In this document: piece after piece, positions 42,567 to 52,043 of the stretch
Layout: each line of letters opens with the position of its first letter
Position numbering within the stretch: position 1 is the first letter of the stretch
From: JABDGV01 sp964577935
GTDB lineage: Bacteria; Chlamydiota; Chlamydiia; Chlamydiales; FEN-1388
Length of the DNA: 64,000 bases
Assembly (NCBI GenBank): GCA_964577935.1
Contig: CAZOAJ010000006.1
Span: 62,001 to 126,000, forward strand
Direction: 5' to 3'
Notes under the pieces: generated by a model
What the model saw: the letters and a program-made list of their open reading frames with translations, nothing else
The model's database searches: none
Told to the model about the DNA's origin: nothing
Position numbers and translations under genes: made by a program

Positions 42567-45500
42567 TTATTTTCCCGATAAAACTGACCCATAACAGTGT
42601 TTTTCGCGAATTTGAAGCCACTTATCTACGACTGAGGCTGCTATTGGAAGAGCCTCCTTCCCGTAGCTGCCGTAGCGCAAATAAACGACTACAACAAGTT
42701 CTGGTGTTTCAATCATATGAGCTTTTAGAGTCGACTCATTGGTATCAAAATAGATTCCTCCAAACCATATGTGGTTATACAGAAAAGGATGAGATTCTTG
42801 TTGCAATCCAAATTTTTCACGAACTTCGGCGGTACTTGTTTTGCCAATGAAATGAGGAACGATTCGTTCAAGTGCTTTTTCCCATTCAGGGTGTGAGTGG
42901 AGCCTTCGGCGAAAAGTAGATCTTGAATTATCAGTAATTCTATGAACTGCCTCTCTCATGCCTTTGTAAAGACATTTTTGTACTTCTGAGGGTAATTCAA
43001 TTTCTCTTTGTATAAGTTCGTCTCGATCTTCGACCTGTATTTGCTTTAATTTTGGGCGTGTTTCTATGAAGAAAGAGGGTGGTATTCCCAATAATTCCAG
43101 TGAATCAGCACGAGGAAGCTGCTTATTTCCATCTCGAGCATCCATAGCGATAAGCTTCTGGACTACCTTAGGGGTAATGACTTTTCCGCCATTAGAAAGG
43201 GCAGATATCATGACAGCCGTTTGTAGTGGTGAGCAAAGAAGAGTATGTTGTCCTATTGCTGTGGTATATAGCCCAGTTTTATTCGTCTCCAGATCGCTAG
43301 GTATGTTTCCTTTAATTTCATAAGGGAGATCAATGCCTGTTTTTGTTCCATAGCCAAAAAGCATAGAAGCTTGTTCGAGGGAACTCGGTGTTTCCAGATA
43401 TTCTGAAGCAAGGAGTGAAAAATAGGGGTTACTTGAAACGGCTATAGCTTTAATCAAATCGAGCTTTCCAAAGTCAGGATGAGAACTTTTGGGAATTCTC
43501 CCTCCTTTGTAGATTTGCGGAAGTGGCTTTCCATCAGATAAGTAGCCAACAAATTGTTTATTATGAGCTTTATATGTGAGGTCAGTGAGTTCAAAAAATC
43601 GAGTGTCGCTGCTTGTATATGAGCCGTTGCATTCGCGGTCCCTCTGGAGAAGAGCTGCATAAGCTACAGCAAGTTTAAAGATCGACCCTTGAGGTGTTGC
43701 ATGCTGAAAGGCAAACGAAGAAGAGGCCGGTAAGAGCACTCTATTGAGAGAAGAAAGGAGTGAGAGTCCCGTTATGATATCATTAAATTTTGCCATGGAA
43801 GCGTATTGCCCCAGGAGTGGAAAGTCTGTTCTTGCTGAGCGTATATAGAGAGGAATAAGAGATGGATAAATTGCTTCAGGACCAATTTTTGTGGGCTGAA
43901 GTTTATTTGGATCAGAGTTATTCGCGTTAATTTGGGCTGGTTTTTGATAGGATACATATTGAGTAAACCACTCCTTCCAGTGCAAATCCCAAGAAGTATT
44001 AAATTGTTTTTGGGCTTCGTTTCTTAAGATGGTGAGAAAGGGTTGTGGCCGTTTTTTATGTAGCCGCTCTTGAACACGGACTTCTTTGAGGAGCTGTGCT
44101 TCGTTAATTTCTCTCCATTTTCTAAAAGAGACATCCCAAAAAATATCGAATGCCTTTTTCCGAAAATCTCGGCACAGTTTATTGCAAATACAAACAGAAG
44201 AGCGAAATTGCCCGATACTCATGTTTCGAAGATGAGGGATCTCTTCGGCCGTGATTTCTTCAATACGGATAATTAAACGCATCAGATCAATGCACAAAAT
44301 CCTCTCATCATGATTTGTAAGATCTCCAATAAGGGCATCGATATCGGCTTTATATTTTTTTCCAGTTCCAGAAGATATTAAGGGCGTTAATTCATTGTTT
44401 TTTGATTCGCTGTAAAGGTGAAAAAGCACTTCGTCCGGTTCAAGACTTGAAAGTTCTGAGAGCTTAAATAAGGCTTGTTGGACCCTTATAAGTTCTAAAA
44501 TCTCTCGATTTTCTGAGAGGATTTTTTTGAGAATCGAATCTTTAGGAAGTACAAGATTTAAGAAAAAATCCCACGTCAAAGAAATTTCTTCAGTTATTAT
44601 TAACCCTTGCTTTGCGTCAAATCGTTCGTGAAGATAGGGAACTTCTTGATTCCATAGCTTTTCAATAAAACCGGGCTGTAAAAGCCATTGCTGAAGACGA
44701 GATGCCGATTGGTCATACGTGGTTGAGCTTCCTTGCAATTTCAGAGGTGAGGGCGAGAAATCGTTAGGATCAAATCTTGGAAAGCTTGCGAGAGCTCGGA
44801 CTTGTCCTGTTTTTGGGTCCAATGCAATGATAGCACCTCCACGTTGATAAGGATTCATGAGGTAGGGTTTTTGTGAGATCACTTCCTGATGAAAAAGTTG
44901 TCGCCTATCGGAGTCGCTTTCAGTGAGAAGTTTTTCGCAATGTTCTTGAAGTTCACTCGATATCGTTAAAACCACTCTATCTCCAGGAAGAGGAGTTAAT
45001 TGCCCTGATAGTGAGCGTATAGGTCTTCCTTGTGCATTGGCAAAGTAGCGATTCATTCCGCGCTTGCCTCGCAAATTTTCCTCATAACTTGCTTCAATAC
45101 CAGCTCTACCAACCCTATCGAGAAGGGTATATGCTTGCCTTGTTAGTTTTTCCAATTGTTTCTTTGTTTCTGTATAGTCAAGAGTCTCTTGTTCATCTTC
45201 TGGATCAATTCCTTCCTCTTGCATTTTGATGGACCGTTCTAATCTATGGCGTTTGAGCAAGAGACGATCATAGTCTTGTTTTTGAATCGAGGAAGTGTAT
45301 CCAAGGACGTGACAAGCAGATTTTCCTTTCGGATATACCCTCCTATATACTGGAACGGCTTCTAATCCGGGATAAAGGTGTTCAATTGAGCGGATAGCGT
45401 AATATTGCTTTTCGTTGATACCTCGTTGGACCACATATGGTATTTGAGGATTCAATGCTGCAAATGAATAGAGAGTATCTTCAATATCTCTAGGGTTGCT

Positions 45501-45851
45501 TTTGAGAATTTTACCAAGTTGTGTGGATAGCGCCTTAACGTATTTCTTTCGTAGACCTCGATTTCCTATTACTTGAAGCTGTGCCCATGTAATTCGAACT
45601 TCAAATTCCGTTGAGTTTGTTGCAAGAAGGTTGTTAAAGCAATCTCGAATAGTTCCGCGTGGAGCTGTTTCAAAGGAGGCTTTTTTTCTTCCTCTAAACG
45701 CTTCTTGCCTTGCAGTTTCATGTTGAGTACTGCTCAAATAGCCGATTCGAAGGGCGAGTCCAACCATAATAATAAGGATAAGTTGGAGTATTCGATTTGC
45801 TTTCTTAGGTATATCAAGAAGTACAAGCTCTGGTCTTAATCGCATCGTCAC
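42567..45851 (-). CDS. pbp2: Penicillin-binding protein 2-type transpeptidase (large chlamydial form)
   Basis: 1094 residues, one N-terminal membrane helix (ILQLILIIMVGLALRIGYLS). Dimerisation region includes RGTIRDCFNNLLATNS and YPKGKSACHVLGYTS. Transpeptidase triad is complete: Ser723-x-x-Lys726 (GSIFK), Ser806-Ser-Asn808 (VSSNPYF) and Lys1004-Thr-Ser (GKTSTAEV). About 380 residues (roughly 350-720) of helical, poorly conserved sequence lie between the dimerisation region and the active Ser, much longer than E. coli PBP2; chlamydial PBP2 is known to be of similar size. It cross-links peptidoglycan in the division septum or rod complex. Confidence 0.93.
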   Translation of the reverse strand: MTMRLRPELVLLDIPKKANRILQLILIIMVGLALRIGYLSSTQHETARQEAFRGRKKASFETAPRGTIRDCFNNLLATNSTEFEVRITWAQLQVIGNRGLRKKYVKALSTQLGKILKSNPRDIEDTLYSFAALNPQIPYVVQRGINEKQYYAIRSIEHLYPGLEAVPVYRRVYPKGKSACHVLGYTSSIQKQDYDRLLLKRHRLERSIKMQEEGIDPEDEQETLDYTETKKQLEKLTRQAYTLLDRVGRAGIEASYEENLRGKRGMNRYFANAQGRPIRSLSGQLTPLPGDRVVLTISSELQEHCEKLLTESDSDRRQLFHQEVISQKPYLMNPYQRGGAIIALDPKTGQVRALASFPRFDPNDFSPSPLKLQGSSTTYDQSASRLQQWLLQPGFIEKLWNQEVPYLHERFDAKQGLIITEEISLTWDFFLNLVLPKDSILKKILSENREILELIRVQQALFKLSELSSLEPDEVLFHLYSESKNNELTPLISSGTGKKYKADIDALIGDLTNHDERILCIDLMRLIIRIEEITAEEIPHLRNMSIGQFRSSVCICNKLCRDFRKKAFDIFWDVSFRKWREINEAQLLKEVRVQERLHKKRPQPFLTILRNEAQKQFNTSWDLHWKEWFTQYVSYQKPAQINANNSDPNKLQPTKIGPEAIYPSLIPLYIRSARTDFPLLGQYASMAKFNDIITGLSLLSSLNRVLLPASSSFAFQHATPQGSIFKLAVAYAALLQRDRECNGSYTSSDTRFFELTDLTYKAHNKQFVGYLSDGKPLPQIYKGGRIPKSSHPDFGKLDLIKAIAVSSNPYFSLLASEYLETPSSLEQASMLFGYGTKTGIDLPYEIKGNIPSDLETNKTGLYTTAIGQHTLLCSPLQTAVMISALSNGGKVITPKVVQKLIAMDARDGNKQLPRADSLELLGIPPSFFIETRPKLKQIQVEDRDELIQREIELPSEVQKCLYKGMREAVHRITDNSRSTFRRRLHSHPEWEKALERIVPHFIGKTSTAEVREKFGLQQESHPFLYNHIWFGGIYFDTNESTLKAHMIETPELVVVVYLRYGSYGKEALPIAASVVDKWLQIREKHCYGSVLSGK

Positions 45852-45883
45852 AAAATAAAAATGTAGTTATATTCTTTCTCTTC

Positions 45884-45912
45884 TTGAGGGAAAAAATCAA
45901 TCCAGCTAAGCT
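45884..45912 (+). promoter_or_regulatory. Candidate promoter of tRNA-Gly
   Basis: TTGAGG and TAAGCT with a 17-base spacer, about 22 bases before the tRNA 5' end. Confidence 0.35.
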
Positions 45913-45934
45913 TATGCCTCATAAATCTTTTTGT

Positions 45935-46005
45935 GCGCCTGTAGTTCAATGGTAGAACAGTAGCCTTCCAAGCTACGAGTGTCAGTTCGATTCTGATCAG
46001 GCGCT
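45935..46005 (+). tRNA. tRNA-Gly (anticodon TCC)
   Basis: Acceptor GCGCCTG/CAGGCGC, D-arm TAGTTCAATGGTAGAAC, anticodon stem GTAGC/GCTAC around CTTCCAA (anticodon TCC), T-arm GTCAGTTCGATTCTGAT with discriminator T. CCA not encoded. Confidence 0.96.
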
Positions 46006-46132
46006 ACCCTTCATTGCAAAATGCCTGTTATCAATATAATCTAATTCATTATCAATTGAATTGATTGTTCTTAACTTTACAGACACCGATTTCAATACTC
46101 CAGTTCCAAATACATATTTTTTTAGGTCTTAT

Positions 46133-47389
46133 ATGGCATATTATTGTGGAGAACAAAACCACTTAGGATTATCTGTAGGGCAGCAATTATATAATGTGGC
46201 TGCTCAAGATAGTGAAACTTCAAGCGATTCTATAGAATCGCCCTCTGAGAATTCACCGATTGAAAAAAAAATTAATAATGTATTCGAAGATATTAAATAC
46301 TCTCCTGATTTTCGAATTTCCCTCTCTCAGCAAGCTCTTGATTTAAGATTAAAACCCCAAGAAGTGGTGCTTCAAAAACTTGCAAAACAACAAGCAATCG
46401 TTTTGGATAAAGGAGATGGAGATGAATTTATACCTCAAATGAAGTGGGAGATCTCCAAGTTTGCTCAATTTCCATGCAGTGTTTTCAGTAAGGATATAGG
46501 TATTCATGGTGCTTCTTGTGGAATTCAAGGCGGTAGAGCGACCATGGAAGATATCCATGGCCATTTTGATATCGATATCAGGAATAAAAATTTTTCGGGA
46601 AAAGCGAGCTGTTTTTATGTCTTAGATGGCCATGGAGGAAGTCTTTGCGCAACATATATGAACAAGAAATTCCCAGAGAAGTTAATAAATAAATTATTTA
46701 ATTCTCAAGAAGAGCCTCATGAGGCTTCAATACGGAATGGTATTATTGATGTGATTGCCCAATTGCAATATTCATGGCTTCAGGATGCTGCCAAAGAGCT
46801 TGAATCGGTCTCTAAATACGATGATGAAACGAAGGAATATAGATCTGGGACAACTCTCTGTGCAACCCTTGTAATTCCACGTATAGATGGTTCGAAGGAG
46901 GTATGGACCGCCTCTGTTGGCGACTCGAGGGCGCTTATGATCAGAAAGTCAGATAACAAAACTATTCAACTGAGTAGGGATGCAAGCCTTGATGATCCAA
47001 AATTTTGTGAAACAGTCAAAAAATGGGGCGGAAACATTTCTTGTAGGTGGGATCCTGATGTGGATGCATATGTTAAACGAGTTGGCAAACATGGTCTTGC
47101 TCGTGCTTTAGGTGGATTTGATATAGAAAGAAAAAATTCATCACTCGGAATTAGTCCATTTCCTACTCTTCATAGAGAAATCGTAGCTAAGGGTGAGTCT
47201 GTAACCTGTGTTATTCAGTCAGATGGTCTTTCCGGAGCGTTTGGATCTCAGGCAGTGGCCGATTTAATCGAGATGCACAAGCAGGAGAAGCTGTCTGAAC
47301 AAAATTTGTCTGTGCCTGCATTTCTCGTGGGAGCGGCGCAACAGGTTGGTTCAGATGATAATATCACATGTATGGTTGTCGAATTTTGA
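46133..47389 (+). CDS. PP2C-type serine/threonine protein phosphatase
   Basis: 418 residues from the ATG at 46133; a frame beginning at TTG 46061 adds 24 residues near the tRNA and is less likely. After about 140 residues of Ser/Glu-rich and helical N-terminal sequence, PPM/PP2C motifs appear in order: GGRATMEDIHG, YVLDGHGGSLCA, SGTTLCATLVI, VWTASVGDSRALMI, LSRDASLDD, LARALGGFD, IQSDGLSGAFG and GSDDNITCMVVEF. Metal-binding Asp residues are conserved, so it should be an active Mn/Mg-dependent phosphatase. The eukaryote-like form (MEDIHG, DGHGG) and no signal peptide fit either a cytosolic housekeeping enzyme or a type III effector. Confidence 0.92.
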   Translation: MAYYCGEQNHLGLSVGQQLYNVAAQDSETSSDSIESPSENSPIEKKINNVFEDIKYSPDFRISLSQQALDLRLKPQEVVLQKLAKQQAIVLDKGDGDEFIPQMKWEISKFAQFPCSVFSKDIGIHGASCGIQGGRATMEDIHGHFDIDIRNKNFSGKASCFYVLDGHGGSLCATYMNKKFPEKLINKLFNSQEEPHEASIRNGIIDVIAQLQYSWLQDAAKELESVSKYDDETKEYRSGTTLCATLVIPRIDGSKEVWTASVGDSRALMIRKSDNKTIQLSRDASLDDPKFCETVKKWGGNISCRWDPDVDAYVKRVGKHGLARALGGFDIERKNSSLGISPFPTLHREIVAKGESVTCVIQSDGLSGAFGSQAVADLIEMHKQEKLSEQNLSVPAFLVGAAQQVGSDDNITCMVVEF

Positions 47390-47408
47390 CGCGCTATAAT
47401 CTAAAAAA

Positions 47409-47437
47409 AGCTCCCTTAAAACAGGGAGCTTCTTGAT
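47409..47437 (-). terminator. Bidirectional terminator between the PP2C gene and topA
   Basis: AGCTCCCT / AGGGAGCT (8 of 8) around a 6-base loop. On the minus strand it is followed by a run of seven T, so it is mainly the topA terminator; it also lies 19 bases after the PP2C stop. Confidence 0.85.
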
Positions 47438-47464
47438 AGGTCTTTTCAGAGATTTTTATTCATC

Positions 47465-50047
47465 TCATTCAGTTTGTTTTCCGGGTTCCTTATCAGCTTC
47501 TTTGCTAGGTTGTTTTTTGCTTTGTGTTTTTGTAGCGCTTTTCTTTTTCTTTGTTGTAGTGGCTGCTTGAGTGCTTTTTTTAGTGGTTGTTGTCTTTTTT
47601 TTCGTTTGTTTCTTTGGAACACTTGATGGCGTATCAGAATCTAATGAGTCTTTTTTAGATTTCGATGTGCCTTTACCGGTTTTAGCAGTGCTCGTTTTCG
47701 TTGTAGCTGCTTTAGCGACGCCTTTCTTGCTGGTTCTTTTTTTTGTGCTCGATTCGGTTTTTTCAGCCTTTTTCGAGGAGAGGCGTTTTTTACTCTTTTT
47801 TTCTGATGGTGTTTTAGGCCGTCCAGTAAATGTGGCTTCAATATCTTCTACGGTGTTTCCGATTACATCGCATTTTGGATATTCACTGCATGACCAAAAT
47901 AGCTTTCCAAAGCGGGATCTTTTTTGAGTAAGATTTCCTTCACATCCAACAGCAGGGCATTTTCTGCTTTCTTGAGATATGCTTATGGCTTCCCCTTTTT
48001 TGGGTATATTGATGATGCCTCGACACTCGGGGTATTTAGTGCATCCCAAAAATGCTCCAAACTTCCCAAAACGCACTTTCATAGGGCTTGCGCACTGTGG
48101 GCACACCTGATCCCAATCAAAACTTTCATCATATTCGGACTTGTCAAAGGCTGCTTCCTCAACAGAGGAAGTCCATGAACATGTAGGATAATTAGAGCAA
48201 CCTAGGAAATATTTATTCTTAAACCAGATCTTCTGAACAATTCCTCCACAGAGCGGGCATGTCATATCGGTTTGAACACGTGGAACAAAAGCTTCATTTT
48301 CAGCTTTTGTTAATACCGGTGAAAAGTCTTTCCAGAAATCATTAAGAAGCATTTTCCATGGAGTTTTAGAATCGGCGACTTCTTCAAGTGAGTTCTCCAT
48401 ATCGGCGGTAAAACCAACATTGACAATCTTATCAAAATTTGACTCCATCATCTCTGTGATAATACGTCCAAGCTCTGTAGGTTTAAGCCGGCCTGCCTCT
48501 TTTGTTGTATAGTCCCGACTTTGAATCTTATTCATAATAGTGGCGTAAGTCGATGGGCGTCCAATTCCTGATTTTTCTAGCTCCTTGACGAGAGTTGCTT
48601 CGGTAAATCGAGCTGGAGGCCTTGTAAAAGCTTGATCAGCAGTGATATGATTCAGGATAAGTTTTTTTCCTTCTTCAAGGTTTGGAAGAAGCGGCTCTTT
48701 AGCCTCTTCCTCTTCCTCATCGTGCTTTTCCTCATACAGAGTAAGGAATCCCATGAAGGTTATCTGGGATCCTGTTGTTCTTAGTAAAAAGCGCTCCGAA
48801 GCTGATATGTCAACAGAAACTGTATCATATATAGCTGAGGCCATTTGTGATGCAACAAAACGTTTCCAAATAAGGCTGTAGAGAAGATGTTGTTCACGAC
48901 TTACGTAAGGCTGGACTATATCAGGTGTTAAATGTACATCGACGGGCCGTATAGCTTCGTGGGCATCTTGGGCTGATTTTTTTGTCTGATAGAGTCTTGG
49001 GGAAGAGGGTAGGAAGGCAGATGTGTAGCTTTGTTTGATATAGCCTCTTGCTGCCTCAATAGCCTCAGGAACGGCACGTACAGAATCTGTACGCATATAG
49101 GTGATAAGACCTTGCGTCCCTTTATCCCCCAAATCAATACCCTCATAGAGATTTTGAGCTATTTCCATTGTTTTCGAAGGAGAAAATCGAAAATGGCGGC
49201 TTGCTTCCTGTTGGAGAGTAGAAGTTATAAATGGAGCTTCAGGATGGCGTCGTTTTTCCTTTCGTTCGATTTTTTCTATTGTATATATGGATATCTCTAA
49301 AGCTTGCTTTATTTCTTCAGCAACGGTTTGGTTTGGAATCAAGAAGACCTGATCCGCTTTTTTTCCTTCAGGAATTTCCTTTTCAACCTTTTTACCATCG
49401 ACTTCTAATAGACTTGCTTTAAATAGGGATTCTTCGGGATTCCGCTTGAGGTGGGCGGCAAGGTTCCAGTATTCGACAGGCTTAAATGCTTCTATTTCGC
49501 GTTCACGATCGACAACAAGTTTTAAAGCTACTGATTGAACGCGCCCTGCTGAAACAGGCTCGCTTCTTCCTCGTCGAAGGCGTCGATTAAGGAGAGGTGA
49601 TATGGTGTATCCAACAAGACGGTCAAGAAGTCTCCGAGCTTGCTGAGCATCGACTAAAGCCATATCAATCGCGCGAGGATGTTTTAATGCTTCTTGTACT
49701 GCTTCTTTGGTGATGGAATTAAAAGTGACCCGTTTAAATTCACAATCTTTGGGTAAGATTTGGCTTATGTGCCACGCGATTGCTTCTCCTTCACGATCCG
49801 GGTCGGGAGATAGATAGACGACGTCAACTTCTTTTGCAGCTTTCTTAAGTCGATCGATAACCTCTTTTTTCCCAGCCATGGCTTCATAGGTTGGTTCAAA
49901 ATCCTGTTCGATGTTGATTCCAAGGCCTGATTCGGGGAGATCACGTACGTGTCCATAAGAAGACTCAAAAATATATGAGGAACCCAGGAATTGTTTAAGA
50001 GTCTTAATTTTTGCTGGTGACTCCACCACGATTAATGCTTTAGCCAT
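47465..50047 (-). CDS. topA: DNA topoisomerase I with Lys-rich C-terminal tail
   Basis: 860 residues, type IA topoisomerase relaxing negative supercoils. TOPRIM domain: ALIVVESPAKIKTLKQFLG and YLSPDPDREGEAIAWH. Catalytic Tyr317 in TYMRTDSVR. Three zinc ribbons follow the core (CPLC...CSNYPTC, CPQC...CTKYPEC, CPAVGC...CSEYPKC). The last approximately 110 residues are Lys/Thr/Ala/Ser-rich (KKRTSKKGVAKAATTK and similar), like a histone H1-type tail, which likely increases DNA binding. In Chlamydia the enzyme carries a SWIB domain at this end (family knowledge); none is apparent here. Confidence 0.97.
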   Translation of the reverse strand: MAKALIVVESPAKIKTLKQFLGSSYIFESSYGHVRDLPESGLGINIEQDFEPTYEAMAGKKEVIDRLKKAAKEVDVVYLSPDPDREGEAIAWHISQILPKDCEFKRVTFNSITKEAVQEALKHPRAIDMALVDAQQARRLLDRLVGYTISPLLNRRLRRGRSEPVSAGRVQSVALKLVVDREREIEAFKPVEYWNLAAHLKRNPEESLFKASLLEVDGKKVEKEIPEGKKADQVFLIPNQTVAEEIKQALEISIYTIEKIERKEKRRHPEAPFITSTLQQEASRHFRFSPSKTMEIAQNLYEGIDLGDKGTQGLITYMRTDSVRAVPEAIEAARGYIKQSYTSAFLPSSPRLYQTKKSAQDAHEAIRPVDVHLTPDIVQPYVSREQHLLYSLIWKRFVASQMASAIYDTVSVDISASERFLLRTTGSQITFMGFLTLYEEKHDEEEEEAKEPLLPNLEEGKKLILNHITADQAFTRPPARFTEATLVKELEKSGIGRPSTYATIMNKIQSRDYTTKEAGRLKPTELGRIITEMMESNFDKIVNVGFTADMENSLEEVADSKTPWKMLLNDFWKDFSPVLTKAENEAFVPRVQTDMTCPLCGGIVQKIWFKNKYFLGCSNYPTCSWTSSVEEAAFDKSEYDESFDWDQVCPQCASPMKVRFGKFGAFLGCTKYPECRGIINIPKKGEAISISQESRKCPAVGCEGNLTQKRSRFGKLFWSCSEYPKCDVIGNTVEDIEATFTGRPKTPSEKKSKKRLSSKKAEKTESSTKKRTSKKGVAKAATTKTSTAKTGKGTSKSKKDSLDSDTPSSVPKKQTKKKTTTTKKSTQAATTTKKKKSATKTQSKKQPSKEADKEPGKQTE

Positions 50048-50302
50048 TAATAGTTCTTACCTACCTACTACGTAAATTGAGAATATTTTATATTGAAGCA
50101 TCCTTATTGCTTTTCTGATGCTTCTCTTTCCAGTAAAAAATCTCAATAACAAATTTATTTACAGATCTACTGAGTCAGTTGTTCTCAGTTCCTTAACATA
50201 CATTATGATATCAAAATAAATCTTCAAACATGATGTGTATATCAGGATCCTAGCAACAATCTATCACGACTTGAAATTCATAAGATATGCAAAGAGAAAA
50301 AA

Positions 50303-50335
50303 AGGGGGAACAAGAGCTTGTTCCCCCTAAATATT
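50303..50335 (-). terminator. Strong rho-independent terminator of the decayed gene
   Basis: On the minus strand a stem of about 11-12 bases (AGGGGGAACAAG pairing with CTTGTTCCCCCT) is followed by TTTTTTTC. It starts a few bases after the stop codon at 50335 and matches no other gene end. Confidence 0.85.
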
Positions 50336-50800
50336 TAGAAGGTGATTGAAATCGAACCTTCTACCCAGCAAATGTTATCTAAAGAGGTATACTTTCTCTC
50401 TTCAAAGATCGGAATGATCTTATTGAGAGCTACTTCGCCTTCTGGGAGCAAGCGAAGATCGCCTCTGCGGCTCTGCTCATCTGTTTCGAGCAGGGCCATC
50501 GTATCTGGTACGTACATGTTCGCCTCGAACTTCGAGGTCCATCTTTAAACCATGTTCTCACAGATTGAATCTGTAAGGACTTGTTGATTTTTAAATACAG
50601 GGAAACTCTCTCTGCTCCCAGAAACAGAATCCTCAATAACCAAAACTGGCTACTTCTGTATTTTCGATGATCCCTTGTGGGACGATCCAAATTTTTTTCT
50701 TCCCAATACAAGCATTCGGACCTTCAACTTGTAGAGGGTTATATTCTTAAGTTCTTTGCTTTCGATGTCCTTCAAGCCTAATAAAGTATAAACAAACCAG
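50335..50800 (-). pseudogene. Frameshifted, decayed gene of unknown family
   Basis: Reading the minus strand in pieces gives a continuous protein-like sequence: WFVYTLLGLKDIESKELKN, then after a shift VEGPNACIGKKKIWIVPQG and NTEVASFG, then VIEDSVSGSRESFPVFK and LTDSICENMV, then after a stop RWTSKFEANMYVPDTMALLE, LLPEGEVALNKIIPIFEERK and CWVEGSISITF. At least two frameshifts and one stop separate them. The C-terminal part (50335-50517) is open for 60 codons and ends in Phe next to a good terminator. Family not recognised. The rest of 50048-51185 holds only a hairpin at 51009-51052. Confidence 0.65.
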
Positions 50801-51008
50801 CGCACTGTTTTTATTTGCTACTTTAATATTCTTGTTGCCTGTCCCATGAGAAAATTTAAGTTATAAATTTTCTTGCGCTATGATCCTTTGTTCACCTCCT
50901 TCGACGCATCTTCAGGGCAGTATCAATGGACAGCGTGTGAAATTATTGCAGGCAAAACAGGTCTGTATCGCTACATGCCTATTCTGAAAGCATTAGTTAC
51001 ACAAATAG

Positions 51009-51052
51009 CCGGAGTTTAACTTAAGAGTTAAACTCAAGGGTTAAATCTCCGG
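51009..51052. other. Hairpin, possible terminator, downstream of the YfgM-like gene
   Basis: GCCGGAGTTTAAC pairs with GTTAAATCTCCGGC (one-base bulge), with further GTTAAAC/GTTTAAC repeats inside. No clean T run follows on either strand. It lies 134 bases beyond the stop of the minus-strand gene. Confidence 0.4.
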
Positions 51053-51185
51053 CCAATCGATTTATGTAACAGTTTGAAATAAAATTAGCAAGGGTTCTGT
51101 TCAGATTTTGTTAAGAAAAAACCTATTCAATCGAAAATTCAATAAAGATCAATACCAAATCACTATTAATCATTTTTGACTCAAA

Positions 51186-51962
51186 TTATTCGATATCAAA
51201 AATTGAAATAGATCCTTCTTGAAATAGTGGAAGAAGTAATTGTGTTATTTTTGCTTGATTAAACGATGGACTTATAATTTGATTTTTTGGATCAAGACCC
51301 AAAAGTTGTTTCATTCGTAACTTTGAATCGTCCAGTTCTTTCTTCATATCATTTTTGGTATAGATATACATCTGACAAAGCAGGGTATATCCATAAGTGA
51401 AAGGGAGGAATGAGGGAGAGGTAGGAGTGAGTTCCGGTGTTGCAAGGAGGGTAGATGCAAGCTGTTCGGCCTCTTTGATTTTTCCACTTTCAATAAGTGC
51501 TGTCAGTTTTAATACTTCTTCAGAAATAAGCAAATGCTGTTTTTTCAAATAAGCCGAGGTCTTTTGGAGATACTCAGTTGCCTCATTGCTTTGAGATGAA
51601 ATCAATAATTCCTGTGCTAATAAGCCTTGGTATTCCTTTTCAATGGCGCCTGCGCTGTCACAGCATTCGATCAATTTCGTAACATATGATGATCGTACTT
51701 CTGAGCTGAGGTTTTTATCTTCAATGAGCCTTTGAGCAATAAGATCTGCCTCTATAGACCGATCCACTTTTGTGTTCGATGATCGTGAATAAAAGAAAAG
51801 GACAAGAACTATGAGCAAAAATAGGCCTGAGATCCCAAAGGCAATCTCTTTTCCATATGTCTGAAAAATCAGCATAGCATGATCGATCCATGAAGGCCCC
51901 TTTTGCTCAGGACCATGCAGATGCTCATGTTTTTGAATTTTTTGATCATTTTGTGTTGTCAT
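51186..51962 (-). CDS. YfgM-like tetratricopeptide membrane protein, weak call
   Basis: 258 residues: a short hydrophilic N-terminus, WIDHAMLIFQTYGKEI followed by one membrane helix (AFGISGLFLLIVLVLFFY, about 38-57), then a helical region with TPR-like spacing (VTKLIECCDSAGAIEKEYQGLLAQELL, LTALIESGKIKEAEQLASTLL). This is the layout of YfgM/TPR_21 proteins that assist the Sec translocon and outer-membrane protein folding, but identity is too low to judge by eye. It is divergent from parB, the two starts being 81 bases apart. Confidence 0.5.
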   Translation of the reverse strand: MTTQNDQKIQKHEHLHGPEQKGPSWIDHAMLIFQTYGKEIAFGISGLFLLIVLVLFFYSRSSNTKVDRSIEADLIAQRLIEDKNLSSEVRSSYVTKLIECCDSAGAIEKEYQGLLAQELLISSQSNEATEYLQKTSAYLKKQHLLISEEVLKLTALIESGKIKEAEQLASTLLATPELTPTSPSFLPFTYGYTLLCQMYIYTKNDMKKELDDSKLRMKQLLGLDPKNQIISPSFNQAKITQLLLPLFQEGSISIFDIE

Positions 51963-52043
51963 CGCTTCCTACCTAATCGGCTCAAAATAGATAGAGATGT
52001 TATACGGGTTCGAAATGTTTTAACGCAAAAGCCTATAGGAACA

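Noticed and set aside
51903..52043. N-terminal 47-residue extension of ParB
   Set aside because: It is antisense to the start of the neighbouring gene and not ParB-like.
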